From Flaccisagitta enflata (taxonomy: Eukaryota > Chaetognatha > Sagittoidea > Aphragmophora), in NCBI GenBank assembly GCA_965153355.1, contig OZ231128.1, forward strand, positions 22,506,001 to 22,570,000: 64,000 nt of DNA, in the 5' to 3' direction. Made by a program: the position numbers and the translations under genes. Within the stretch, counting starts at the first letter, position 1, and every line of letters starts with the position of its first letter. Below, piece by piece: positions 24,846 to 35,467 of this stretch. The notes below the pieces were generated by a model that worked only from the letters and a program-made list of their open reading frames with translations, had not been told where the DNA came from and did not search any database.

Positions 24846-25241
24846 ATGTGCATGAAAACGAAAGCGGTGCGGAAACTCTTGCATGATAGCGTGAAAATTT
24901 TCACTCATCGTAATGAGTCGAGCACTTTGCCTATGAGAGTTGGAACTTTTTTAAATGTTTCTTCTTTGTTTCTTATCATTATTTGTTTAGCCACATTTCT
25001 TTTCGTTTTACTGCAATATCCGCGGATTCATTTCAATTCCCCAAATTCAGAGTCTCCTCTTGGGAGCTCCGCCAACCTCTGCAACTTGGGGCCGTTGAAA
25101 CATCGCCCAAATGCGTTCAAGAAAAGAGAACAAAGGTACATATATTTGCGCCTACTATACTTGAAATTAGCCCTCAGACTTACTCTCCCTCAGATTTACT
25201 CTCTATTTTCTAGATCTACCCTCACATGGAATACAACTTAG
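24846..25241 (+). CDS. Hypothetical ORF with one membrane segment
   Basis: 131 codons from ATG. Residues 1-30 are basic. Residues 35-58 (FLNVSSLFLIIICLATFLFV) form a clear hydrophobic span, followed by a polar tail. The layout resembles a type II membrane anchor. A possible splice donor (AAAG|GTACAT) near 25136 suggests that only the first 95 or so residues might be exon sequence. It lies just upstream of the helicase-type locus, but no link is shown. It may be spurious. Confidence 0.25.
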   Translation: MCMKTKAVRKLLHDSVKIFTHRNESSTLPMRVGTFLNVSSLFLIIICLATFLFVLLQYPRIHFNSPNSESPLGSSANLCNLGPLKHRPNAFKKREQRYIYLRLLYLKLALRLTLPQIYSLFSRSTLTWNTT

Positions 25242-25405
25242 CAGCTTAGCTGCTGAGAATCCTTTCTTATCCGCCCCTCCTGGTTGCGGCCCCGTAACAA
25301 AAACCTACATTTTTGAGGATCTTACGTATTTGATTTAAAGAGTAGAATAACTGACTGCCATGTGTAATTAACCGATGTTGCCAGGCCATCACTTAGAAGT
25401 TCAAG

Positions 25406-26872
25406 ATGCAGCCACGGGGAGAGCAGCGATACTTCATCCATGACTACAGAAAAACAAGGGCCACAGAATCGATGGATCTCAACCAATGGAAACGCAAAAC
25501 AAGCCAACTGACAGAAAACATGACGATTGTGAAATGGTTTACTTTCCGATCCCCCCTGAAGGTCTTAGGACCTTTGGGACCTTGTATCATGCGATTGTCA
25601 TCCATCTCTCCATTAGCATTTTTTACGACCATCTTTTTGCCTTTTCTTTCCTTGGCTTTTGCTAATCTTTATTTCCTGTTTCTGTACGCCTTTCTTGTTT
25701 CTGTTTTTGCAATTTACTTTCATTTCTGGAATCGGAATTTCTGGATTGAGCATGGCTTTGTTGTTTTTCAACTTGCAAGTGACAGTAATCCAGTGTACGT
25801 TTCTTTGGAGAAACTCAGAGGAGGGATTCTCTTTCAAATCGCACAAAGTCTTGCGACGGTGAGTGATTACTCAGACGGTGCCACTCGAGGTGTGGTGGAG
25901 CAGATGAGTTCGTCGGACATGCTAGGCTTGGATGCCATGTTATCAGTTATTGTTTCCATGGGATTGATCCTTCAGTCAGATGAAATGTTTAATGCGTACT
26001 ACAACTTGCTTAGGAGCAATTGTCAACACACAGTTTCAAAATTACTTGAATGCGTATCTAAGAATTCTGCGCAACTTAAGTTTCACATTCCTGGATCAGC
26101 AGAATCAGTCGCATTGAATGACGCGAAGGCTCTTACATTTGTTGAAAGACTTTACCCTAAGTGGGAAGAGGGGAAAGTGCAACAATTTCCCGCTGTCTCA
26201 GAACCTTTCGCCTTTGACATAGAAGGATTGCCACAAACTGAGCTATCAGAACATTGTCTGCTTTTGATGAAACAGAGAATAGTCGATAATTTGTTGGACA
26301 AGGACAATTTTGAATTTATTCAAGGCCGAAAAGCGGTTTTTTCAAAGCTGGACAAGATAAGCCTGAAGGATAGGTTGAATGAAACCGCCCTTACAAATCA
26401 GCGTTCCGCCCCGACCATCATTCATCAGCTGACCAGTTTCTGGAATGAAATGTTGGATATTGTTGCTGTATTTGAAGGATTGGGTGTCACAATATTTCAT
26501 TTTCCTGATGAGGATAACCGTGATCATGTTCAAGACGTCGAACGCAAGATGGAACTAGTTTCCAAGATTGGTAATTTCTCAAATGCTGGAGAGAACAGCA
26601 TTCATGCTGTTACGATCACGCTTGCAGACAATAGGGATGATGGCAATGAAAGACTTGACGTTAAGCAAGGGAAATTTGGAAGCAAGATCAATATTTCTTT
26701 GCCCTGTGACGCTTCGGATTCGGAATTGAAGGAATTCCTTGCAAATTGCATGAAGGCTTTGGTTGACTCACCATCTCAGAGTTTCCTTTCAAATGCCCGC
26801 GTATTTTCTTCTCATCATCAGGAAAAACCTCTTCAAAAGTTCACCGCCAAACTTTTCTATTGCAAAACATGA
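25406..26872 (+). CDS. Unknown protein, 488 residues, two N-terminal membrane segments
   Basis: One intronless frame from ATG, with an in-frame TAG 12 bases upstream that supports this start. Residues about 65-110 are strongly hydrophobic and would form two membrane helices, with FFTTIFLPFLSLAFANLYFL in the first. The remaining 370 residues look soluble and normally coded but match nothing I recognise. The stop TGA overlaps the ATG of the next ORF as ATGA, and the frames differ by one base. Together with the helicase ORF and the downstream continuation it may be one broken gene, or a bicistronic unit of a mobile element in which the second ORF is read by reinitiation. Neither is proven. No splice signals are needed to explain the frame. 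Confidence 0.6.
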   Translation: MQPRGEQRYFIHDYRKTRATESMDLNQWKRKTSQLTENMTIVKWFTFRSPLKVLGPLGPCIMRLSSISPLAFFTTIFLPFLSLAFANLYFLFLYAFLVSVFAIYFHFWNRNFWIEHGFVVFQLASDSNPVYVSLEKLRGGILFQIAQSLATVSDYSDGATRGVVEQMSSSDMLGLDAMLSVIVSMGLILQSDEMFNAYYNLLRSNCQHTVSKLLECVSKNSAQLKFHIPGSAESVALNDAKALTFVERLYPKWEEGKVQQFPAVSEPFAFDIEGLPQTELSEHCLLLMKQRIVDNLLDKDNFEFIQGRKAVFSKLDKISLKDRLNETALTNQRSAPTIIHQLTSFWNEMLDIVAVFEGLGVTIFHFPDEDNRDHVQDVERKMELVSKIGNFSNAGENSIHAVTITLADNRDDGNERLDVKQGKFGSKINISLPCDASDSELKEFLANCMKALVDSPSQSFLSNARVFSSHHQEKPLQKFTAKLFYCKT

Positions 26873-27891
26873 AAAACGCGAATTTCCTCATTCACGAGCG
26901 CATCGTCAAACAAGAATTTGGCCAGGCTGAGTTCTGCGTTTGGACGCCACAGCAAAAACAGATCATCAATGAGGCCAGAGAAATATTTGGAAGGGAAGAA
27001 AGGCCCATGATTCAGTGGATGATTCAAGGATGTTATGGAAGTGGCAAGACGTTGCTACTCATGCAATTAGTAAAGGAATTTCAGAAGAGTGGAAACGAGG
27101 GAAATGTTTTCATTTTCCTCAAAACACGATTTGAAAGATTAGAATCCCTGATCTCCTCTTACATCACTTCAAATGGATGGGAGGAACGGGTCTCAGTCGG
27201 CAGTCAGCCAGAGTCCTTTGATGATGTCAGTTTGTTTCTGTGGGACGAGTTCATTCTTTTTGACCATTTATTACCTTTCCAAGAGGAGGTTTTCCTTAAA
27301 CTCCAGAATTCGAAACCGTCGGTTGTCTTGTTTACGAGTGAATCGGAAATCAGCCTTTCATGGATAATGCGTAAAAATGGTGACAGCATCGGTTGGATGA
27401 CCAATGTCTCGATGAAGTCACTCGGTGGAAATCTTCGTTCTTCCGTCGAGATTTCGAACATGACTCAGAAATTGCAACAAGATTTTGTTAACGATACTTG
27501 GATTTCTGGTGAACCAGTTGTTTCCAAACTGCGATGGAGATCTGGTCAACCAACTATCACTTCTTTTCATGATAATTCAGCTGATCGGTCGATATTTTTG
27601 CGAGACTGCATAATGCGTATCAAGCAATTGGCAGAAACTCAGCAAGAAGTAATGGCCGTTCCCCTCGCGCATGCTTCATTTCGAGCCAAGCTGAAAGACC
27701 GGTGCAAAGATTTAGTTGGTGTATCTTTTGGAACACGTTATGAAATTCTCGGGCATCAGTATCGATGCGTCATCGTGATACTGGATTCAGCCTCGAGTGA
27801 CTTCCTGCACCAGGAGCTCATTGAGGTAATGACGCGCGCCACGACGTCACTTCACTTCATCATCAACACTTCCGTTGAGCCATTTACCATA
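26869..27891 (+). CDS. SF1-type helicase/P-loop NTPase, interrupted at its 3' end
   Basis: Starts at the ATG overlapping the previous stop. Residues 54-61 are GCYGSGKT (Walker A), and 122-127 contain LFLWDE (Walker B with the DE pair). 152-160, VVLFTSESE, resembles motif III. 292-306, EILGHQYRCVIVILD, resembles motif V, and 319-331, EVMTRATTSLHFI, resembles motif VI with its arginine. This order is that of superfamily 1 helicases of the UvrD/Rep/DUF2075 kind. The predicted role is ATP-driven nucleic acid translocation; substrate unknown. Host coding sequence ends at 27891. The 11 or so further codons to the TGA at 27925-27927 come from the inserted MITE. If that element were absent, the frame would run straight into the block at 28868. 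Helicase subfamily, and host or mobile-element origin, are uncertain. Confidence 0.75.
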
Positions 27892-28865
27892 ACTATGGCA
27901 AAAAAAAAAAAACCAAACAACTTTTGAAAGAGCAAAAATGTATGAAGATGTTGACCGATTTGCATAAAATTTACAGTGAATAATAACCATGATTTGGACT
28001 ATCTTTGGTTAAAATCTCATCAAAATCCCTTGAAAACTTTAGCCGTTATCACGTTTTTACTGAAGTACCCTCTTTTTTGGACTGCCAGAGATAACTTTTA
28101 TCCTGAATAAAAACGCACTATATTTAGTAAAATTGGCATTGTGCAAAGAGTTTTGGGAGTTTTGTTATGATTTTTGAACTGCAGTCTGATGGTGCTATTT
28201 ACTAATACTAGGCAAAATTCGCTTCTACTCAGATAAAGTCTAGTGGGGTAGATATTGGTTGATTGTAAGCTTGCTCAGGATAAGAAATATTCTGCTACCT
28301 GTTAGAACATTTTTGCGATTTGGGGGACTAAAAATGCTTCAATCTTCACAAAAATTTTACTGGAGATGGACCATATGTACAAAAGTTACCAGTTTAAAAA
28401 TCATGATGATTGGTAAAAAACTGTAGCCTTAGCATTGATTTATATTTCAGGTTTCATCTTCATCTACTTTATTCATAAAACCATAAAAAAAGTTTAGGAA
28501 AACTTGCTGTTTCTGCTAAAATAATCGGAGTTTCATTATAAAATTTTTACCACAGCCAGCTGACATTGTGGTCTACCTCCACTTCAAATTTCATCAAAAT
28601 CGGACTAGATTTAGTACGGTTTTTTGAGATTTGTTTATTCATTCTTTGTAAATTCTTATGGGTGTACATAAAATTTCTGATCATCTGACAAGCACTTTTC
28701 AAAAATCTATAATTCCCAAACTATTCAGAGCAGGTCCTTGATTTTTTTGGTGATGCTTAATGATACTAAAAAGTTACTTCAGTAAAAATTTCAGCTCACT
28801 GGGTGAATTTTCAAAGGATTTATGAGCAAAAGAAGTAACTGTTTGGTTTTTTTTTTTGCCATAGT
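27892..28865. mobile_element. TA-target MITE, 974 bp, inserted in the helicase ORF
   Basis: Ends are inverted repeats of about 28 bp: ACTATGGC, an A run (13 left, 11 right), CCAAAC. TA flanks both sides (27890-27891 and 28866-28867), as with Tc1/mariner-type insertion. The interior is AT-rich with no open frame of note, so it is non-autonomous. It separates the helicase ORF from its continuation, and both sides are in the same frame once a single TA is counted. Confidence 0.85.
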
Positions 28866-28867
28866 TA

Positions 28868-29335
28868 TACGGGATGCCATTGATTCGGTATGATTATTGC
28901 CTCACGCACGACATCGAATCGAGAGTAAGAGCTTTTATAGCTAACGTCGCATCTGTTGGAAAAAAAGTTTGGATTTATGATAGATTTGATGTTCTTGAGG
29001 CGTCTTTTGTGGAAAAAATTCGAGAGGCGGCGGAAGTGGAGAAGCGGGATTTGAATTATATTGTCACAGGCTCGGAATTGGAAGAAGAGTCGAAAAAGTT
29101 TTCATTGATCATCGAACTCGTGCCTAATAAAACGGGACTTATTTCAAGCGGACTCTGGTATGCTTTTTTTCCTCCTGTCATCGTGATCGCGTCATTCTAC
29201 GACGAAGATGATTTGCAGCGGGGTAAAAACAACACATTTTATGATCTTGAGAGGCACAGAAAAGGAATCTTGAAATTTTTCACGTCGTATTTGAAGGAAG
29301 GCGATGAGGGCGTCGACGGCAGTCAATATGATTAG
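28868..29335 (+). pseudogene. C-terminal continuation of the helicase-type ORF, split by a MITE
   Basis: An open frame of about 155 codons begins right after the MITE's right TA, in the frame of the helicase ORF. It has no motif I can name: alternating hydrophobic strands (KVWIYDRF, VIVIASFYDEDD), then a basic stretch and an acidic tail. The tail is encoded by a 27-bp repeat (unit DEGGDGSKS-like) whose second copy carries TAG in place of GAG, which ends the frame. Two more repeat units follow in frame. An ATG at 28874 could start a separate small protein, but position and frame make a severed C-terminus more likely. Confidence 0.6.
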
Positions 29336-29394
29336 GGCGGCGACGGCAGTAAAAGTGATGAGGGCGGCGACGGCAGTGAATGTGATTAAAGCGA
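29308..29394. repeat. 27-bp tandem repeat at the gene end
   Basis: About 3.3 copies of GATGAGGGCGGCGACGGCAG plus seven variable bases. Substitutions GAG to TAG and GAG to TAA in two copies create stops. Confidence 0.8.
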
Positions 29395-29435
29395 TGAAAT
29401 TGTCATTGACACTCTTCTCAGGAATGACAATCACA

Positions 29436-29520
29436 ACATCATGATGATGATGATGGTGACGACGACGATGATGGTGATTGTGATGGTGACGATGTCGATG
29501 ATTATGATGATGATGGTGAA
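29436..29520. repeat. Degenerate (GAT/GAC)n tract
   Basis: Imperfect ATGATGATGGTGACGACGACG sequence. Confidence 0.75.
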
Positions 29521-29699
29521 TTCTTTTCTTGTTATTCTTTCTTTCTTTCTCTCTGTCTTCCTTTCTTTTTCCATCTGTCTTCTAGAACACGACTTAGTTA
29601 TTAACAAAATCAATGATGGATGATAAAATAATTGGTCAGTTTTAATGCTATTGTTCATTGTTCAGCCTCCTATCACTTCTCATTTCTCCCCTAGTTTTT

Positions 29700-30556
29700 A
29701 GTCGCGTGGTACGCGACTCTATACCCCGCTATGTCGGTCCGTTGGTTGGTTGGTCGGTCTGTTGGTTGGTTGGTTGGTCGGTCCGCTTTTGGGCAGCGGC
29801 CCCAAAGGGGCCGATGACCTATGCTTTCACACAGAAGAAAATTCTCCTCCTTCTTCTTCTCCTCCTCCTCCTTCTCCTTTTCCGTCCACCCATCAACCAG
29901 CCTTAAGGCCCAAAATCTAGCCTCGAGGCTCAATTGTCAGCCTCGAGGCTCATATTCCAGCTTTGAAGCTCAAATTCAACATCGAGGCTCAAATCCCAGC
30001 CTAAAGGCTCAAATTCCAGCCTTGAGGCTCAAATCTTGGCCTCAAGGCTCAAATTCCAGCCTCAAGGCTCAAATCCCATCCGCAAGGCTCACATTCCAAC
30101 CTCAAGGCTCAAATCCCAACCTCAAAGCTCAAATCACAGCCTCGAGGCTCAAATCACAGCCTCGAGGCTCAAATCACAGCCTCGAGGCTCAAATCACAGC
30201 CTTGAGGCTCAATTCACCGCCTTGAGGCTCAAATCACAGCCTTGAGGCTCAAATCACAGCCTTGAGACTCAAATTCCAGCTTTAAGACTCAAATCCCATT
30301 ATTGATGCTCACTTTCAAGCCTAGATCCTCAAAACTTACTAAGCATAGGTCATCGGCCCCTTCGGGGCCGCTGCCCCTCTCACCATCACACAACATATAC
30401 TCACATAGGGGCAATGGGTACCGCTGACCATCAAACGCTTTTGCGACTATTTACTTTTTCGGCTCCTGCCCAAATGCTCTAGTTAGTAGTGACCTTTTCC
30501 AGCACTGCTCCTGCCCACCCGCACGCGACTGGGGTAGCCGTGTATCCGGCCTTGTT
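29700..30556 (+). repeat. Palindrome-headed element, long form with foldback minisatellite
   Basis: Head AGTCGCGTGGTACGCGACT, CTATACCCCGCTATGTCGG and a GTTGGTTGGTCGG tract. Then comes a GC-rich arm GGGCAGCGGCCCCAAAGGGG with CCGATGACCTATG (about 29793-29824), and a 20-bp minisatellite (29905-30330). An inverted arm CATAGGTCATCGGCCCC..GGGGCCGCTGCCCC follows (about 30343-30377), then the distal segment with ACCGCTGACCATC, CTGCTCCTGCCC, GCACGCGACT and the tail GCCGTGTATCCGGCCTTGTT. This is the most complete member in the window. Confidence 0.75.
29905..30330. repeat. 20-bp minisatellite inside the element
   Basis: About 21 copies of CTCGAGGCTCAAATCACAGC. A close relative (CCCAAATCCCAGCCTTGAGG) forms the array at 58075-58330. 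Confidence 0.92.
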
Positions 30557-30686
30557 TATTTTTGGTCTTGGCTCTGGAATACTTGAAATACTTAGCTGAA
30601 TGGGGTATCTAAAAGAATTCCAGTTGAACATTTTTTTCTCTTTTTAGCCTGATGCGTGACCATATTTTCTCGGTCAATAAGAAGAA

Positions 30687-30883
30687 AACAAGGCCGGATA
30701 CACGGCTACCGAAGTCGCGTGCGGGTTGGCAGGGGCCATATTTGAGATCACCAGACCATTTGGGCAGGAGCAGTGAGGTCAAAGAAATAAAATCATAAAA
30801 AGAATAAAGTGTGACCAACCAACCGACTAACCGACCGACCAACCGACGGACAGAGCGGGATGTAGAGTCGTGTTCACGCGACT
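30687..30883 (-). repeat. Palindrome-headed element, full copy
   Basis: Reverse strand: AGTCGCGTGAACACGACT head, CTACATCCCGCTCTGTCCG, a TCGGTTGGTCGG tract, CACACTTTATTC, CTGCTCCTGCCC, CCCGCACGCGACTTCGGTA and the tail GCCGTGTATCCGGCCTTGTT. It lies 130 bp from the previous copy, inverted relative to it. Confidence 0.7.
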
Positions 30884-31749
30884 AAAAATGTTTTTGAAAG
30901 AAAAAATTTAATTCTGGTAAAGCTGAGACAATGCGAGCTTCACCTACGCAACGAGTGTTCTGAGGTTTCTCCTGTGCCTACTTTCCGCTTTCTTCATCTC
31001 TTCGCAACCCTTCCATACCAATAGCCTCCAATTCAGATGCCATGGGCATGTATTTGGAACTGGAGCTCATTGATTGTCCCTCTTTATGGGGTTCGAGGGG
31101 GTTGCTGGCTGTTCCACCAACTCAGAGAGGAGGGTAGACCGTACGCGACCCAACGACAACCTGACACACAAGAACTTTGAGTCTGAACGTAAATAGGCCA
31201 AAGTGCAATATTATGGTCGTAGAGTCTCTCAAAGAAGCCAAAGAAGCACAACTTCTCTCCATCTCTCCACTCGTTTGACCAAATATGTTTCTCTTTCATT
31301 TCTCCATACATCGTCTTCCACAATATTTCAATGTTATCTCATCTAAACATCCCAATTTTCTTTTTACTTGCACCCCACCAAAGGACAAAGGGCACCTTGC
31401 AAGGTGCATTAAAAATCGATACAAATTTTAACATATTAATTTACTATAAATAGTTTGCGATGGTCATGTTAAGAAGGTTTATCTCTGTTTATTATTATTT
31501 TTTTTTTGTTTTGAAGCCTCTTATTACTCGAGAAACTCTTTGACAAGAGAGAGCAAGCAGAAAGCGTTAAGAGGCTGAAAAAAAGGAAAATCAAAATGTG
31601 TTAAAAAGGAAATTCTTCTCAGACGCGTCCAAAATTACATTTACATTTATTTCAATTAGTTAAAACTGGGTCACACTTACATACAGAACGTTTTTCTTTA
31701 AAATGAAAAAAAAAAATATATGCCATCATAACGCAGCCCCCTGGCTAGC
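30884..31749. other. Intergenic, no gene seen
   Basis: No supported ORF or recognised repeat. A short T run lies at 31498-31508. Confidence 0.45.
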
Positions 31750-31866
31750 GAATATGTAATGTATTGTAATGTAATTCAATGTAATGTAATATGATGTAAT
31801 GTAATGTAATGTAATGTAATGTAATGTAATGTAATGTAATGTAATGTAATGTAATGTAATGTAATG
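31750..31866. repeat. (AATGT)n microsatellite
   Basis: About 22 pentanucleotide units, the last 13 perfect. Confidence 0.95.
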
Positions 31867-32073
31867 AAATTTGTTTCCGATAGGACAGTACAAGATCATC
31901 AAATACATAGGCAGTATCTGCGGATAGCCCAAAAAGTACTTATTTCCGTTGGGGTCCGCGACTATGATAGTGGACAGCCCAGCCATTTAGATAGCGGCAA
32001 CGGACAGAGCGTGAACATGACTGTTAGACAAAAATTGAGAAGGCAAAGAGAGACAAGAAAAAAAAAAAGAGAA

Positions 32074-32109
<36 letters not shown>

Positions 32110-32269
32110 AGCAGTGGCAGACTCGCGATGAAAACAGAGACCAAGTCTCACAAACTCAGTCAGCCAAGAAAGTAACAGTTCTGACAGTTGAAATTGCCTA
32201 GGAGCGATCTGGGAAGCAAGAGACTGTCACTCCAATGCCCAAAACAGAAGTTTTACGCTAAATGTAGAT

Positions 32270-32425
32270 ATCCTAACTCAGGAATGTAAATATCCTTTTT
32301 CAAAAGCGGGAAAAAAAATCTTGAATGTAAGTTACATTATGTAACTTATTGTAAGTATCCTGAATATAAGTATCCTGAATGTAAATATCCTGGATGTAAA
32401 TATCCTGAATGTAAATATCCTTTAT
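32270..32425. repeat. 15-bp minisatellite
   Basis: Repeats of TCCTGAATGTAAATA with diverged margins. Confidence 0.8.
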
Positions 32426-32823
32426 CAAAAGCAAAAAAGAAAATCGGCCATATTTTGACGGCTGCCCAGCCAAACATGGAGACCATTATGATCGAGCAAT
32501 TTAGTTGAGATGAGAGATGATGAATATGCGTTATGAAAATAGAAAAAATAATATCATCAATTTCACCTCATAAACATAAATCAGACAAATAACTCAGCCT
32601 CTATGGTCCGAGGGAAAAAAAAACCTTGGCGAGGTTCTATACTTTATCTTTGGGATACAACCAATAATTCAAAAGCCCAGAATATAAATTCCCTGTTTTT
32701 TGACAGCGCGGCAAACGCTGCCACACGGCCTAAAATGTGGCCGCCGCAGCCACCACTTTCTTCTTATTTCATTTTCCGCATCTCAAACCGTCTAACGGAC
32801 TGTCGTTATATCCTTCTGTAGCA

Positions 32824-32978
32824 AAACAAGGCCAAGTAGGCCAATAAGGTGCGACGCGTGGATCGTCGAACAAAAGCGTTACCGATAGACCAACCGACCG
32901 ACTAACCGACCGACCGACCGACCGACAAACCGACCGACCGACGGACAGAGCCAGTTATAGAGGTGCTTTGTCGCACCT
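32824..32978 (-). repeat. Palindrome-headed element, type B
   Basis: Reverse strand: AGGTGCGACAAAGCACCT, CTATAACTGGCTCTGTCCG, a TCGGTCGGTCGGTTAGTCGG tract, then GTTTTGTTCGACGATCC, CGTCGCACCTTATTGGCC and TACTTGGCCTTGTTTT. The distal GCGTCGCACCT repeats half of the head, just as GCACGCGACT does in type A. The architecture is thus conserved while the sequence differs. Confidence 0.72.
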
Positions 32979-33179
32979 AAAAACACGGACAACCGTCAAA
33001 CAAGGCCAAATGTGCGGTCCCTCCGTCCCGGGCGGTTGGGTACTGGGCAGGGTCAGTGATACGAAAATCGCTTGTAAACCAAAAAGGTTGTATGGAGGAA
33101 CCGAAAGACTAACAAACAAACTCGACTTTTGTAACGTTCATGAAGGATGATCAGGATGATCGGGATAATCAGGATCGTT

Positions 33180-33690
33180 GGGGAAAATAATAGGATCAGA
33201 AGTTAGAACAAGTAATGAGTCACAGGGCAAGGAGAAAGCAAAACGTTAAAAGAAGATTAAACGATTGAGAGCAAAGAAAAAGGAAGATTTGGTAAAGGAC
33301 TCACGAAAAAAATAAGAGCAAAAATTAAAAAAATGAGAGAAAAAGACACATGAACAAGAAGAAAGAAAGGTGCAAGGAAAAAAAGAAGGCACAGCCACAA
33401 GGGCGAGAAACCGGAGGAAATAAAAGAAAGGAAAAGGAAAAAGAGACAATAAAGAGCAAAAGAGGAACCAATGAAACCATCTTCTACGAAAGATGAGAAA
33501 AGCAAGAGCAATTGAATGAGAGAAAATGAAAGGGGAAAAAAAGGAAAGAATAGGACAGGAAAAAAAAAAGCGGAAAAAAGAGAGAAGGAAATGAGCAGAA
33601 ACGCGATGCAAGAATGACTAAGTCCAAAGAGATAGGAAAGGAAAGAGAGAGAGAAAAGAAGAACGATTAAAGGGAAGAAAGAAAATCAGA
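33180..33690. other. Purine-rich sequence, no gene seen
   Basis: GAAA/GAGA-rich DNA. Long frames on the complementary strand are compositional. Confidence 0.5.
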
Positions 33691-33702
33691 AAATAGAAAG
33701 AA

Positions 33703-34200
<498 letters not shown>

Positions 34201-34265
34201 GACAGAAGGAAAAGAAAGAGAACATGAGAAGACAACGTGGAAAAAATAAAAAGGATATAAAGATC

Positions 34266-35467
34266 ATTATAGATGGGATGGGCTTTTAGTCATCAATACG
34301 CTCCTGGCGTATCAATACGCTCCTGCGTCAATACGCTCCGCGTATCTGCTGGCTCATGGCGTATCAATACGCTCCTGGCGTATCAATACGCTCATTCAGC
34401 GTATCAATACGCTCATTCAATACGCTGGTGGCGCATCAATACGCTCATTCAATACGCTCATTCAGCGTATCAATACGCTCACAGCGCATCAATACGCTTA
34501 CATTCAGCGCATCAATACGCTCACAGCCAGCGCATCAATACGCTCACAGCGCATCAATACGCTCATTCAGCGCACTAGCGACGCTGGCGTCATGGTTACG
34601 CTACCAACGCAGTTGCGACGCTGGCGTCGCAGCTGCGCTCACAGCGTCTCCAGACGCCCACATTCTCAGCGTCTACAGACGCTCACAGCGTCTCCAGACG
34701 CCCACAACGCAGCGTCTACAGACGCTCACAGCGTCTGCAGACGCCCACAGCGTATCCAAACGCCCACAGCGTCGTATCAATGCGCCCACAGCGTATGACA
34801 CACACATCTTCCACAGCGTATCCACACGCCCACAGCGTATCAATACGCCCACAGCGCATGGCACACATTGCGCCCACAGCGTATCAATACGCCCACAGCG
34901 CTATGGCGACGCCAGCGTCACGGCAACGCTACATGGTATCCAGGGTATAAAAGGAGGCGCACCAGACTTCGAAGTCATTCCATGCTTAACCTTCGTAGGT
35001 GATGCATGTCTCCCCGTTACATGATTAATTGGTAAATTAATTCTTGTCACCTAAAAACTCGTGACCTCGTCACACACACAAAACCTCGTCCAACCCTTGG
35101 ACTTATCTGCGCCTCCACATTGTACTCTGCCTCTGGCACACAAAAGCTCTGCTTTAGCCCAACCTACACTTGGCTTTAGCTAAAAACATATACTCCAAAA
35201 ACCTTTGGCATATCCAGACTCCATGGTTTGCCTCCACATACTTAAAATAACCACTGTATAGTCATAAGTTAGTATTTGTTGTTTAGTTAACCCCATCCAT
35301 TAGTTAAAGGTACAAAGTAAAGGCAAGAGAAGAATAGTAAATTGTGTAAGTTGTGTTATTAATATCATTACATGTATGAAACTTAATTGACGAGTAGTTA
35401 TTAGAGTTAACTGGGTAGCTAAAGTGATTTAGGGTATTTAGTCCCGGCCCTAGGCCACTTTACAGCA
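34266..35467 (+). repeat. 5' LTR with palindrome array
   Basis: Homologous to 42042-43259. U3 (to about 34975) is almost wholly a tandem field of AGCGTATCAATACGCT and AGCGTCTACAGACGCT palindromes. A TATA box lies at 34946. R-U5 (about 34976-35467) is ordinary sequence ending CACTTTACAGCA. Relative to the 3' LTR it lacks the leader segment found at 42066-42155 and has a rearranged run of palindromes at its start (34290-34400). Confidence 0.88.
34946..34952 (+). promoter_or_regulatory. TATA box of the 5' LTR
   Basis: GGGTATAAAAGGAGGC, a textbook TATA context, directly downstream of the palindrome array. Transcription would start about 25-30 bp further on, setting the U3/R border near 34976. 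Confidence 0.7.

Noticed and set aside
34273-35024. 222- and 234-codon open frames across the LTR palindrome arrays (34356-35024, 42112-42816)
   Set aside because: The repeats lack stop codons in several frames by composition. This is LTR U3, and the sequence symmetry explains the frames.
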